Translations under genes and position numbers: made by a program
Part shown: positions 46,028-56,120 of the stretch, piece by piece
Layout: every line of letters starts with the position of its first letter
How positions within the stretch are numbered: the stretch's first letter is position 1
Assembly: GCF_024139115.2 (NCBI RefSeq)
Contig: NW_026942982.1
Location: 62,001-126,000, forward strand
Origin: Armigeres subalbatus
Taxonomy: Eukaryota; Arthropoda; Insecta; Diptera; Culicidae
Direction of reading: 5' to 3'
DNA: 64,000 nucleotides
Notes under the pieces: generated by a model
The model's database searches: none
What the model was told of the DNA's origin: nothing
The model's input: the letters and a program-made list of their open reading frames with translations, nothing else

Positions 46028-46623
46028 AACAATGACCAAATGCTTTCGTTTTTTAACAGCACAAAGCCATTAATATGTTTAATGATCTTTACTGATGAAA
46101 ATGTCAACATTCCATCAAAGTTTCAGGATATCTGGATTTGAAGTTAGTGCGAGGACACTTGATCCTCCATTAGTCACCCATACAGAAATTTGCCGAAAAA
46201 ATTAAAAAAAAACTGTTCTCAGGCTTTTAATTTTGTGTAGATTTGACAGATTTGATGAAGGGTTGGCAGGAAAAATTATTTGTTGCGTAGATATGATAGA
46301 AAGGCGATCAAGTCTCCCTAAATTTTAGAATTGCGTGTGCTGTCGAATTCAATAACTAAATTCGTTCATGTGTACGCACAGCAATTCGAAAATTCCGCGT
46401 ATTTTGAAGGAAAAATATTTAAAAAATCTGAGGGCACCTTTCTAATTTTATCAAAGCAAGTTCTTGGAGAGGGATCAATTTCTCCCGAATATTTTAAAAG
46501 TCGATTTTTGACAGCACTCCATAAAATCGATTGTGTATCAAAAACAACAATAATTTAAGGACTGTCATACATCAGTAAAGTTAAATAATATATTGCTTAG
46601 AGAGTATGTGTGGAAATCACGTA
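46028..46623 (-). mobile_element. GACTTGATCCCC-family TA element, copy 2, left piece
   Basis: Reverse complement of about 21100-21722 in copy 1 (shared CAATGACCAAATGCTTTCGT, GAGGGCACCTTTCTAATTTT, TCTTGGAGAGGGATCAATTT). It stops at the TA of 46622-46623; the remaining 68 bp with the terminus reappear at 61537-61604. The outer 236 bp at the left are missing. Confidence 0.8.
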
Positions 46624-46826
46624 GGGTGGGTGTCCAATCGTCGCCATACTTAAGAACAACTATTTTTTAGAAAATAAGTAAAAGGCATGTGGGTGGTCTT
46701 TATATATCAAGCGAAAGGTTTTACTTCCTGCTCCTTAGAACAGCTGTGAAAACCACAATAAAATTTGTTATAATCCTCAAAATTGATTAATCCATAATAG
46801 GAACACATGCACCAGTTGTGGCACCG
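46624..46826 (-). mobile_element. GGTGTACCA-family TA element, copy 2, partial
   Basis: Starts GGGTGGGTGTCCAATCGTCG immediately after TA and is the reverse complement of about 22760-22959 (shared GCGAAAGGTTTTACTTCCTG and CTGTGAAAACCACAATAAAA). It ends where copia sequence begins; the other half was not found on the far side. Confidence 0.7.
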
Positions 46827-47331
46827 GGCAAGAAATATCTTCACCAAAGTCTTTCATTAACTTTTTTATACAGATTAATTCCTGACATCCTTCCGCCAAG
46901 GCAACAAACTCTGCTTCAGTAGATGATAATGACACACAATTTTGTTTTCTTGATGCCCAGCTTATTAGACCTCATTACGATGGTTGCTGGCCCAGTCGGC
47001 ATCTACAAACATTTCTAGTCCTGCTGAAGTAGATCCCAGGTATAATCGATGTTTACTAGTACTGGAGAGATACCGCAAAATCCTCTTTGCTTCTTGCCAA
47101 TCACGTTGTGTGGGACAGGAACTCTTCTGTGCCAGAATAGACACACTTGCTGACACATCGCGTCGGGGGTTCACAGCTACATACAGCAGACCTCCAATTA
47201 AGCTAAGGAATCGATTGTTGTTTGGTAATCTACGATCCGAGGTTTCGAATTTTTCAGGTCGAACCTCTCCAATATTTTTTGGATATATTGATGTTGACAC
47301 AACGTACAGCTTCCTTACATCTTTTTGATTT
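46827..47331 (-). pseudogene. Copia RT carboxy end and RNase H, 3' fragment
   Basis: The minus strand shows YIQKILERF, SLIGGLLYVAVNPRRD, SVSILAQKSSCPTQRDWQEA, KRILRYLSSTSKHRLYLG, DADWASN and, after a deletion of about 50 bp, ASRKQNCVSLSSTEAEFVAL. These are the conserved connector and RNase H blocks of copia elements. It continues the frame that stops at 57423 on the other side of the gypsy insertion. The last part of RNase H is lost at 46827. Confidence 0.9.
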
Positions 47332-48649
47332 TGTAACACTTGAAGCGTGTTCCAACTGTTTGAACTTAATTTTGGTGAGAGTTTTGCCAATGAAATGTTT
47401 CATGTAAATGTAAATGTTACGCAAAAACTTTATTTGAATTATATAACTTAATTAAATTTTTGCTAAAAGCATCCATAACCCTAATTCAAATTTTGAAGGA
47501 AGTACTAGATTATCTGCCGCCAATACACGGAAGCATTCAAGTACCCATTAATGGGTATTTTCGTACCCATTTCGAAGAAAAGCGGCATAACTCATTTAAT
47601 GGGTAAACTCGATTTACCCATTAATGGGTACTCTAACTAAACTTCAAATAATGGGTACTTTTCACTCTCGGCTTCTATTCTTGAAATGAGTAAATAAGCC
47701 CCATTTTCATGCTATTTAAATTGAGGTTATGTAATGCAGATTTCATGTTCCTCCCGGAAGGGTTTGGAATTAAGAAAATTATGAATAATGAATAAGAAAC
47801 AATGGATTCATTATATTTATTGCAACGCATCAATGTCGGATAAAAGCAAGTAGAATGAAACCGAACTTTTGTGCCGCCTTAAAGGAGTGTTTTGATCGAG
47901 GTTTTGATTTTTCCTGTCCGCATACAGCCAACCTCGCGGCCAACTTCCTGTGTGGTGCAAATCTGGCAAATACTTAATCCCTTGTACCGAAGGATGCAAT
48001 CCGATTGCGAGTTGTAGAAAACTAGAACTGTTGATAAAAATGTTATGTATTTACAAAGGGGTAAGTGATGAATAAATGATGAAAAACTTACCTTTTTTCG
48101 CCGCTGGCGATGTCTTACTTTTTCGAAGCATCCACGGAAGCATCCCATATTGGAATATGGATGATGGACTTCTAAATAAATACAATAATTGTGAGCTCAC
48201 TTGTTTTATTTTTTCAAGCACGGACTTTGGAGAAAAACATATGACAGCGGTGAATTATTAACAACGTGGGCCAAATTTACCCATTATTTTATTCGAGAAG
48301 AGATATTTCAAAATGGGGTAAAAATATACATTTCATGTCATCAGAAAAATGCCCATTTTTTGACATTTCAGAACCTTTTATAAAAATGGGTATTCAATAC
48401 CCATTTAATGGGTACTTACGAATGTCCGTGTAGGGCATTTCGAACACCATTACGAAGGCAACTGGCTCCACTGCTCGACATTACCAGCACATCTAATCAA
48501 CGGAGAGGCGCGAAGGTATGTGTAAGCCACCGAATCACGTGCCACACCATGGGATGTAATGGGTGGAATGGGATAGGAAAATCTGTTAACCTGCGATATA
48601 TCGAAAGCTGTTACCTATCGCCTATATAAGGATCCAACCCCCCAAAATC
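47332..48649 (+). repeat. Gypsy 5' LTR, U3 only, split by a MITE
   Basis: 47332-47525 plus 48433-48649 match 56121-56531 of the 3' LTR. The TATA box TATATAAGG is at 48625-48633. The LTR stops 26 bp downstream of the TATA start, where transcription would be expected to begin, so R, U5 and the normal primer-binding site are absent. What follows is internal sequence from before the 3' LTR. Confidence 0.9.
47526..48430. mobile_element. 905-bp TA MITE inside the gypsy 5' LTR
   Basis: TA at 47524-47525 and 48431-48432; the intact 3' LTR (about 56313) has a single TA there. Termini CACGGAAGCATTCAAGTACC and, reversed, CACGGACATTCGTAAGTACC are imperfect. ACCCATTAATGGGTA palindromes cluster at both ends (four or more on the left, three on the right). 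The interior lacks a transposase frame. Confidence 0.9.
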
Positions 48650-48803
48650 CAATCAAATGGTTTAAAAAAAGGGGAGTATCAAAAAAACAACTCGTTAACA
48701 ATAGAACCCTAAATAAATGCTCCGGACCTACTACCCAAAGGACAAAGGACTATATATTGCAATCAATAATCAATTCCCATGATTAAAAAATTTATTTGAA
48801 GGG
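48650..48803 (+). repeat. Duplicated gypsy 3' internal segment at the 5' end
   Basis: Matches 55936-56116 almost exactly apart from an internal deletion of about 28 bp (near 48790). Both copies hold AAAAGGGGAGTATCAAAAAA, TGCTCCGGACCTACTACCCA and GGACTATATATTGCAATCAA. It ends in ATTTGAAGGGGGG, aligned with the polypurine tract beside the 3' LTR. Confidence 0.9.
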
Positions 48804-49539
48804 GGGATCTTTCGCTGCGATCGTTTCGGTGGGACGTTGGTGTATCTCGGTGCTTGGGAAAAATTATCTGAAATCGTGTACTGTGCCCGTGGTGAATGGA
48901 TAGTGAACTTGATTCGAATTAGAGGCTAGAACGGCTTCAGTTGATTGGGGAGTACTTTTGCAAAAATAAAGCATTAAACCAGAATAGGCGAAAGGTGAAG
49001 TGCACCACGATGAGGTCAAACATAGATTCGATCGTTGCGTTTAGTTTGCTTGCAGCAGCATTTATTGCGATAGTGGCCACGGTCGATGCGGTTAAGTTGA
49101 AAGAAAAGTTACAATTGGCGATCCTCGGAAAAAAATCAAATTGTATGGTCAACCACACAATTTTACTGTGCTTGGGGGAGACTCACTATTCCTCTTTCAT
49201 AGCTCTTCGTGATTGAATTGATTTTGATTTCAGTATTTGCGATTTTCTAAGTGGTAGGACAGTCCGTTTGATCTAGTGCAAAGCGGCAAAAGATTAGCTA
49301 CCTGAATAGCAAGCTGCACAAACATCTATTGTTTGCGGGTTGAACGATTCTCTAAAAAAGGGTAAACCACGCGGTTCGAAACGATTGCTCATCTTATCAT
49401 TCTTTTGGGTCGAATGCATCTATTGTTGAAGTTGTTTGTCGCGATTTGAAACAGTTTTGAGTTTGCTTTGGTGCGTTTCTAGGTTCTAGCAGCATTATTA
49501 GCAGTTTTATTGGGTTTCTTTTGGGCAGCAATTAATCAT
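48804..49539 (+). other. Gypsy untranslated leader
   Basis: Leader between the rearranged 5' end and gag. It contains a 91-codon frame (48941-49216) with a hydrophobic stretch (SIVAFSLLAAAFIAIVATVD). It is not a recognised retroelement protein and may be chance. No convincing primer-binding site was located. Confidence 0.6.
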
Positions 49540-51501
49540 ATGATGGCACATGTAGGTAGCAGTGCAATAGCGAATGTAGAAGACTTGGAGGCACACTTTG
49601 GTGACCTTCGAGTCGATTTTCTGAACGAAGACGAACTTGATTATGAGTTGCGAATCAGGGGAATCAGTTGCGAAGAAGGCGCGCAAATGGTTCGCAAGCG
49701 TGGGAATCTAAGAGAAGTTCTCAAGCGGGATCGAGAATCGGTTGTTAAATTAGAAATCAAATACGAACTTGATCCAGAAATAGATTATGCGTGTTGTGTG
49801 GATAAATATAATGCTCTGCTGGATAGCTTGGATGGTGCGAAAACGTCACCACCGCGATGCCAATCCACAATGTTACATTTAGGCACTAGGATTGGTAGAT
49901 TGATGCATTATGTAGATGAGACAAAGCAGAATTTTCTGAAAACGTTTCTCGATCAAATTATCGAATGGCTTAATCGTTTCTTCTATCAGAAAAGGGAAAA
50001 TCAGAGGACAGATAGCGTTGATAGTGATTTTTTGGTTGGTGATTTACTAAAAGCACCTCAAAATCCTGTAACGAGCCAAAGTGAAAGCGTTCCGGGATTG
50101 GATCCAGTCGATAACGATTTAATTCAGTGTTTGCAAAGATTAGGGTGCTTAGACCCAGCTTCAAACTCGGGTGATCAGAAGAGAGATATCCGTGATGCCA
50201 TGCTCACATTCGAACATGAGTTGTACTTATTACGAAAGTACAAACAGACATCCCAAGCGCGAGAAAATGTAAGATGTAATGTGTCTACATCCGTTACACA
50301 CTCGGTTCACGTAACATCGAATAGCACTAGAATATCAAATTTAAACACGACAGTGGTGAATTCTCTTTCTTCTCCCAAGGTGACACCATCAGTCAGTGTA
50401 CCTTCACCACCGTCACTCAGCTCATTTCGTCACACTAATGTCTCAATTCCTAATGCTTCTAATCATTACTCAGTACCTCATCTCTATGGTGGTGTCCCTT
50501 ACTCATCGTCAGCGTATGGTTATCCTACGCCGTATACAGGCTCATTTCCAGGAATGAATGCTTCTTGCATGCTTCCAACTGGATGGTATCCAAATGCATA
50601 CTGTAATAGCCTAGCTGGATACCAAAATCTTCCAGCCATATCATACTTGCCACATCAAACTCCATACTCTGCACCCATGCCGGTAGTTTCTATCACACCT
50701 CAAGTCTCGATTACCCCCTCTATTTCGACTTTCAGCCCTGTCGCTCCAACCACATTGGTGCCACAGACAGCGTATATTCCCACTCACTCCCATCTGTCGA
50801 GCGTACCTATGAATGCGTCGTACAGCCATAAATCTTTGCCTGTCTCGAAGTGGAAGCTGGAGAAATACACAGGTACCGATCACGGCAGCAACTTGAATGA
50901 GTTTCTGGTATTGGTGCAACAATTGTCGCTCGCTGAGAGAATCTCAGAGCAAGAATTGTTTGACTCGGCATTCCACTTATTTACGGGACCTGCTTTGAAT
51001 TGGTTCATGTCAATGAGTTCCAAAGGCTTATTAAGAGATTGGAGCCATATGGTGGAGGAATTGAGAAGGTCATTCGTACATCCAGAATTAAATTCTCTGG
51101 TTCGATCAAAAGTGTATCAACGGCGTCAGCAAAGAAACGAGTCGTTTCAAGACTACTATTACGACATGGAGAAACTGTTTAGGTCAATGACGGTACAAAT
51201 GAATGATGCCGAGAAGTTGGATGTAGTGAAGCGCAATATGCGTGGAGACTACAAGAAATACCTTCTATGGAAGCCAACTACGACGCTACAGCAATTAGTT
51301 GAAGCTGGTCGTCTGATTGATGCCTCAAATTTTTCCCTCTATAATAAAATGTTTGGCTCGGAAAAATCGGCCAACATCGTAAACGAAATCCACACGATCA
51401 AACAGGAAGTTAAATCTCAGAACCCTCGACCAAATGAAATAAAATGGTCTAACAATAATCAAAATCAAAGACGTTTGAAAAATTTCCGAACAAATCAATG
51501 A
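49540..51501 (+). CDS. Gypsy Gag (matrix/capsid part)
   Basis: An uninterrupted frame. The start was chosen at the paired ATGATG at 49540, giving about 653 residues; an upstream ATG at 49510 would add ten. The first 180 residues are acidic and charged; the middle (about 240-430) is S, T, P and Y-rich and low complexity. A retrotransposon Gag capsid domain begins with KWKLEKYTGTDHGSNLNEFL (about residue 436) and includes FTGPALNWFMSM and a YYYDMEKLFRSM helix. The zinc-binding part lies in the next frame. Gag coats the RNA and assembles the particle. It is the only fully open protein left in the element. Confidence 0.88.
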   Translation: MMAHVGSSAIANVEDLEAHFGDLRVDFLNEDELDYELRIRGISCEEGAQMVRKRGNLREVLKRDRESVVKLEIKYELDPEIDYACCVDKYNALLDSLDGAKTSPPRCQSTMLHLGTRIGRLMHYVDETKQNFLKTFLDQIIEWLNRFFYQKRENQRTDSVDSDFLVGDLLKAPQNPVTSQSESVPGLDPVDNDLIQCLQRLGCLDPASNSGDQKRDIRDAMLTFEHELYLLRKYKQTSQARENVRCNVSTSVTHSVHVTSNSTRISNLNTTVVNSLSSPKVTPSVSVPSPPSLSSFRHTNVSIPNASNHYSVPHLYGGVPYSSSAYGYPTPYTGSFPGMNASCMLPTGWYPNAYCNSLAGYQNLPAISYLPHQTPYSAPMPVVSITPQVSITPSISTFSPVAPTTLVPQTAYIPTHSHLSSVPMNASYSHKSLPVSKWKLEKYTGTDHGSNLNEFLVLVQQLSLAERISEQELFDSAFHLFTGPALNWFMSMSSKGLLRDWSHMVEELRRSFVHPELNSLVRSKVYQRRQQRNESFQDYYYDMEKLFRSMTVQMNDAEKLDVVKRNMRGDYKKYLLWKPTTTLQQLVEAGRLIDASNFSLYNKMFGSEKSANIVNEIHTIKQEVKSQNPRPNEIKWSNNNQNQRRLKNFRTNQ

Positions 51502-51833
51502 AGGAACAAACTAAATCATTGCCAAATCAGAAGAAACCACCTTCCACTGACTTGCCTACCAAACCTCAAGTAGGAAAAGAGAACCCACAGGAAGGAAATC
51601 ATAATAATATCCGTTCTTTAGATAGTTTGGTGGCAGCACACAAACCTCCTCAAATGGATCAATGCATTTATTGCCGATTTACAAATCACACCGTCGATCA
51701 ATGTCGGTCGAGTAAAGGATTGTTTTGCAGGATGTGCGGCTTTAAAGGGTTTGACACCCAGAACTGTCCTTATTGCTTAAAAAACGGATTTCAGACGACC
51801 AAAAGTCGCCGGTCGTCGACGTCCTCCGCGTAA
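51498..51833 (+). pseudogene. Gypsy nucleocapsid zinc-knuckle frame
   Basis: Overlaps the Gag stop (ATGA). It encodes CIYCRFTNHTVDQC, a C-X2-C-X4-H-X4-C knuckle at about residues 55-68, followed by a C-X2-C-X8-C-X2-C pair (CRMCGFKGFDTQNCPYC). It is probably joined to Gag or Pol by frameshifting in an intact relative; whether this overlap is programmed or a mutation cannot be told from one copy. Confidence 0.75.
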
Positions 51834-52415
51834 ATAGTTTTCAAAACTCTGTTACTCCGTTCGAATTTTGGGAACCTACTTTAGAGGAAATGTACTCTAA
51901 AGCGGATCCAGATGTACAAGTAATTTTGAATTCAATGCCAAACGACAATAGACCGTACGCTAAAGTTAAACTCTATGGGAATATAGTAAAGGGATTACTT
52001 GACTCAGGCAGTAATTTAACTTTAATCAGTGATAGAATTTATCATAAATTGAATAAACCCAAATTACATCCTTTGATTGATCCATTGGACATAAGATCAG
52101 CTAGTGGCACAAAGTTGAAAGTACTTGGTAAACTGTACATTCCGATTACATTCGATAATCAGCTTAGAATAATTTCCACCATGGTGATCGAGAATCTGAT
52201 TCTAGATTGCCTCTTAGGCATGGATTTTTGGAGAAAATTCAAAATTTCTCCATCCATAAAGCGATGTGCTTTAGTAGAAGAAGAAAAGAACCCGAACCCT
52301 GAAGAACTCAAAACATCGTTAACTAAACCTGAATTGGAACAATTGGAAAGCGTTAGGAAACTTTTCAAAATTGCTGTTCCGAGTGAAATATCCTCCACTC
52401 CTTATTACCCACCGG
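51773..52415 (+). pseudogene. Gypsy aspartic protease
   Basis: The frame contains the catalytic triad block LLDSGSNLTLISD (near 51999-52037) and the downstream ILDCLLGMDFW motif, typical of retropepsins. It overlaps the knuckle frame by about 60 bp in a different frame and passes into the RT frame after STPYYPPDRY through a frame change near 52410. Confidence 0.85.
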
Positions 52416-52682
52416 ATAGATATCCAAGAAGGGTGGAAAGGCAAACCAGCCATTCGTCAATATCCTTACACCATCTCTCCTAAAGTCCAAGAAAAGGTAA
52501 CGGAAGAGCTGGACAGGATGCTTCGAGTGGGAATAATTGAAAGATGTCATTCTGATTGGTCGCTAAATGTCGTCCCGGTGATAAAACCAACCGGAAAAGT
52601 CCGATTATGCCTCGATGCGCGGAAAATTAATGAGCGCACCGTGAGGGACGCGTATCCTCTACCACACCCCGGTAGAATTTAG
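52398..52682 (+). pseudogene. Gypsy reverse transcriptase, amino part
   Basis: Shows the RT entry blocks: PAIRQYPYTISPKVQEKVTE, GIIERCHSDWSLNVVPVIKP and GKVRLCLDARKINERTVRDA. A stop at 52680-52682 is followed by a frame change over about 115 bp before the catalytic region. Confidence 0.88.
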
Positions 52683-53415
52683 GCCAATTACCGAAAGCCA
52701 AGTACTTGAGCACCATAGACCTCTCAGAAGCTTTCTTACAAATTCCCTCGAAGCATCCTCCCGCCGGTACACAGCATTTAGTGTACAAAGCAAAGGTATG
52801 TTCCAGTTCACCCGTCTACCCTTTGGCTTGGTCAACAGTCCGGCGACCTTGTCCCGTCTGATGGACCAAGTCTTAGGACACGGTGAACTGGAACCTCGCG
52901 TTTTTGTATATTTAGATGACATAGTCATCGTAAGTGAAACGTTCGAAGAACATGTCAAACTACTTAAGGAGGTAGCACGTCGGTTACGAGCCGCTAACTT
53001 AGCAATCAATCTAGATAAGTCCAAATTTGGAGTCGAAGAACTTCCATTTTTGGGTTATTTACTATCTATCCAAGGCTTAAAACCGAACCCTGAGAAGGTC
53101 AGAGCCGTGATAGATTATGAGCGCCCGACAACGGTAACAAAGTTACGCAGATTTCTGGGCATGTGTAACTATTACCGGAGGTTTATACAAGACTTCAGTG
53201 GTGTAACAGCTCCACTGACAGATCTGCTTAAAACCAAGAGTAAAGTTTTAGGATGGAATGAGAGGGCCGAAGAAGCTTTTAGTGATATTAAAGAAAAGCT
53301 AATCACCGCTCCCATTCTCATGTGTCCTGATTTTACTAGAGAATTCTGCATCCAAACCGACGCCAGCGATGTAGCTGTGGCCCGGTATACTTACGCAGGA
53401 GCAATATGGCTCTGA
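52683..53415 (+). pseudogene. Gypsy reverse transcriptase (catalytic) and RNase H start
   Basis: 52683-52797 is RT sequence in a shifted frame. From 52798 the frame is open: FQFTRLPFGLVNSPATLSRL, the active-site YLDD at about residue 39, then FLGMCNYYRRFIQDFSGVTA and the RNase H entry REFCIQTDASDVAV. A pair of small compensating indels at about 53380-53430 shifts the frame briefly and creates a stop. Confidence 0.9.
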
Positions 53416-54111
53416 AAGGGTCATCGCCTATTTTCACACAAATTAACGACCCCACAACGCAATTACCATGCGTGTGAAAAGGAAACCCTAGCGGCATTGT
53501 TGGCTATTGAGGCATTCCGCGGGTATGTGGAAGGAGCCCACTTTACCTTAATCACCGACTCGTCCGCGTTATCACACATAATGACCACAAAGTGGAAAAC
53601 CGCATCGCGTTGTAGCAGATGGTGTTTAACCCTGCAGCAGTACAACATGAGCATAATACATCGGAAGGGACGGGATAACATAGTACCCGACGCCCTATCC
53701 AGGGCCGTTGCGATAGTGACAACCCGATCATCTTCGTCTTGGTACGACAAAACCATAAAGGACGTCAAAGAAAACCCCGACGACTTTGTAGATTTCCGAG
53801 TCGAAAACGGAAAACTTTATAAATTTGTTTCGACTCCGAATTTACCCTACGATCATCGGTATGAATGGAAGTTAGTACCACCGGTGACAGATAGAGAGGA
53901 AATTATCCGCGAAAATCACGACGGGTCAATGCATCTTGGAACAGACAAGACAATTGACCGAATAAAGCAGCGCTACTATTGGCCAAAATTAGCCGCTGAA
54001 GTGCGCGATTTCATTAAGGACTGCACAACATGCAAAGAAGTCAAAGGATCTTCAGTGCCTGTTGTCCCTTTATGGGTGATCAACGGATCACTAAACACCC
54101 ATGGCAAATAA
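53416..54111 (+). pseudogene. Gypsy RNase H and integrase zinc domain
   Basis: Continues RNase H (SHKLTTPQRNYHACEKETLA, FTLITDSSALSHIM, GRDNIVPDALSR) and then the integrase HHCC finger: HDGSMH (about 53919-53936) and CTTC (about 54022). The frame runs out near 54070 where the integrase core continues in another frame. Confidence 0.88.
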
Positions 54112-54377
54112 TTGCAATGGACTTCATTGGTCCCTTGCCTCGCAGCAAGAAAGGCCATCAGCATATACTTGTGGTGCTTGATCTATATAGCAAATGGATT
54201 ATGCTGAACCCCGTACGTAAGATCGACAGCGCATCTTTATGTGCCATTGTTCGTGATCAATGGTTCTTTAGGAACTCAACTCCTGAAGTTATCATAACTG
54301 ATAACGCCTCATGCTTCCTGTCAAAGGAATTCAAATCTTTTAGAGCGTTTTCACATACGACACTGGCTAAATGCTAA
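54065..54377 (+). pseudogene. Gypsy integrase catalytic core, first part
   Basis: WQIIAMDFIGPLPRS carries the first catalytic aspartate (54120-54122) and VIITDNASCF the second. The frame changes between about 54357 and 54378. Confidence 0.88.
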
Positions 54378-54378
54378 G

Positions 54379-54942
54379 TATCATTGCCAAGCAAACCCAG
54401 TAGAACGGGTCAATCGAACCGTGAACGCTGCCATAAGGACTTATGTAAGAGAAGACCAAAGACAATGGGATTCCAAATTATCGGAAATAGAAACGATATT
54501 GAATTCTTCGGTTCATTCCGTTACCAAATTGACCCCCTTTTTTATTACTCACGGTCATGAGCTATTCGTGAAAGGATCAGATCACAAGGATCTCCCTTCA
54601 GAACACGACCAAACTGTTCAAGATCGATCTGAATCACAAAAACAACTTTTCGATAAAATCTACGAAGTTGTAGAGAAAAATCTGAAACAAGCTCACGAAG
54701 TTGGAAAACACCGTTACAATCTTAGACATCGTCAGCATGCTAAGAGTTTCGAAATAGGTCAACAAATTTATTATCGCAACATGAAACAGTCTAGCGCGGT
54801 GCATAACTACAATGCAAAGTATGGCGCTATGTATCTGCCAGGACGAGTAAGGTCTAAACTGGGCTCATCGTCATATGAGATTGAGGATTCCTTTGGGAAA
54901 TCATTAGGGATTTGGCATGCAAGTCACATGAAACCAGCATAA
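54379..54942 (+). pseudogene. Gypsy integrase, last part
   Basis: NPVERVNRT holds the third catalytic residue (Glu). Then RTYVREDQRQWDSKLSEIET and a basic carboxy-terminal domain ending SYEIEDSFGKSLGIWHASHM. No chromodomain and no envelope frame follow; stop at 54940-54942. Confidence 0.88.
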
Positions 54943-56120
54943 ACATTGTATTCTTAAATCCAGAGCGTGTACGTAGACTAAAAGTAACGTTTTTTTTTTC
55001 AGTTCGATAAGATTATCTCCAGACAGTTGATCGTAAGTAAACACTGATACTTCGTTATCATTGGTAAACACTGCCGACGTCTGAAACATTGGTTCTGTAT
55101 AGCTTTTCTAGTACGTCACCAAATTAGCTAAAACGATAGAAAAAAAGGTAATTACATATGTTCGAAAACCGTGATAATCTAGCTTCAAACAATAGATATT
55201 TTCACGATTTTCCATCCTGATGAAAAGTTTTGCGATGCTGCGATAACTTACTGTTGATAGTATTTGACAGTCGCCATCGAATCGAGTAGTGTTTTCGAAA
55301 TTTGAAATCGGCTCACATCTCAAGCATGTGTCTACGATCTAATTTAGCACAGATATAGATTTCTCTTTAAATAAATTCAGGCTGGTTTAGGCAGAATAGA
55401 AAGTGTTCTTCGCATTTCGCTGGAGACCGGAGGCTAACAGCCGCTGATGGTCAGTACAAGGTATAACCTTCTAAATAGATACTGAGTCCTCGGACAATGA
55501 AAGTATATGACCCCGAATACCAAGGCACTTATCTAGTCAGGCTTAAACTAAACCCAAAGCATACTTAATTAGACAAATGATTAGGTTTGGCCGGTAGACA
55601 GTTACGTCTACGGTATTTAATACCATTAGAATAGGATGATAGGTATAGGTTTTGTAAATAGCTTAAATTTACTGTACAGCTAGTAGTAAGTTAGGTTGAA
55701 GGGTGTGTGTGTGAAAATTGACTGAATGAATGTGAATGAAATAATATTGAGGGATCCCGCTTGAGAGTTAGGTGAATGATAGTATGAATGAGTTAATTAA
55801 AACCAGAACTACGGAAGCCCACCAAAGCTATGTTTTTCCTCACAAGTTGAGGGAGTATGGATAAAATTCCCATTACGAGAGAGATGTTTTCTTGAAGGTA
55901 AAGAATGATTAAAATCGGTAACTGAATCGTTAACCTCAATGGTTTAAAAAAAAGGGGAGTATCAAAAAAACAACTCGTTAACAATAGAACCCTAAATAAA
56001 TGCTCCGGACCTACTACCCAAAGGACAAAGGACTATATATTGCAATCAATAATCAATTCCCATGATTAAAAAATTCCCATATCTACCAATATGTGAATTT
56101 TTATTTGAAGAGGGGAACAT
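54943..56120 (+). other. Gypsy 3' untranslated region and polypurine tract
   Basis: No credible env. Two purine tracts are visible: AAAAAAAAGGGGAG at 55946-55959 and GAAGAGGGGAA at 56108-56118, the latter adjoining the 3' LTR and thus the likely plus-strand primer. 55936-56116 is the source of the 5' duplication. Confidence 0.75.

Noticed and set aside
47526..48430. CRISPR-like array from the repeated ACCCATTAATGGGTA
   Set aside because: Spacing is irregular, copies are few and inverted, and the block has TA duplications of a MITE; the genome is animal.
49970..50922. Minus-strand frames opposite gypsy gag
   Set aside because: Shadows of the gag frame with no independent support.
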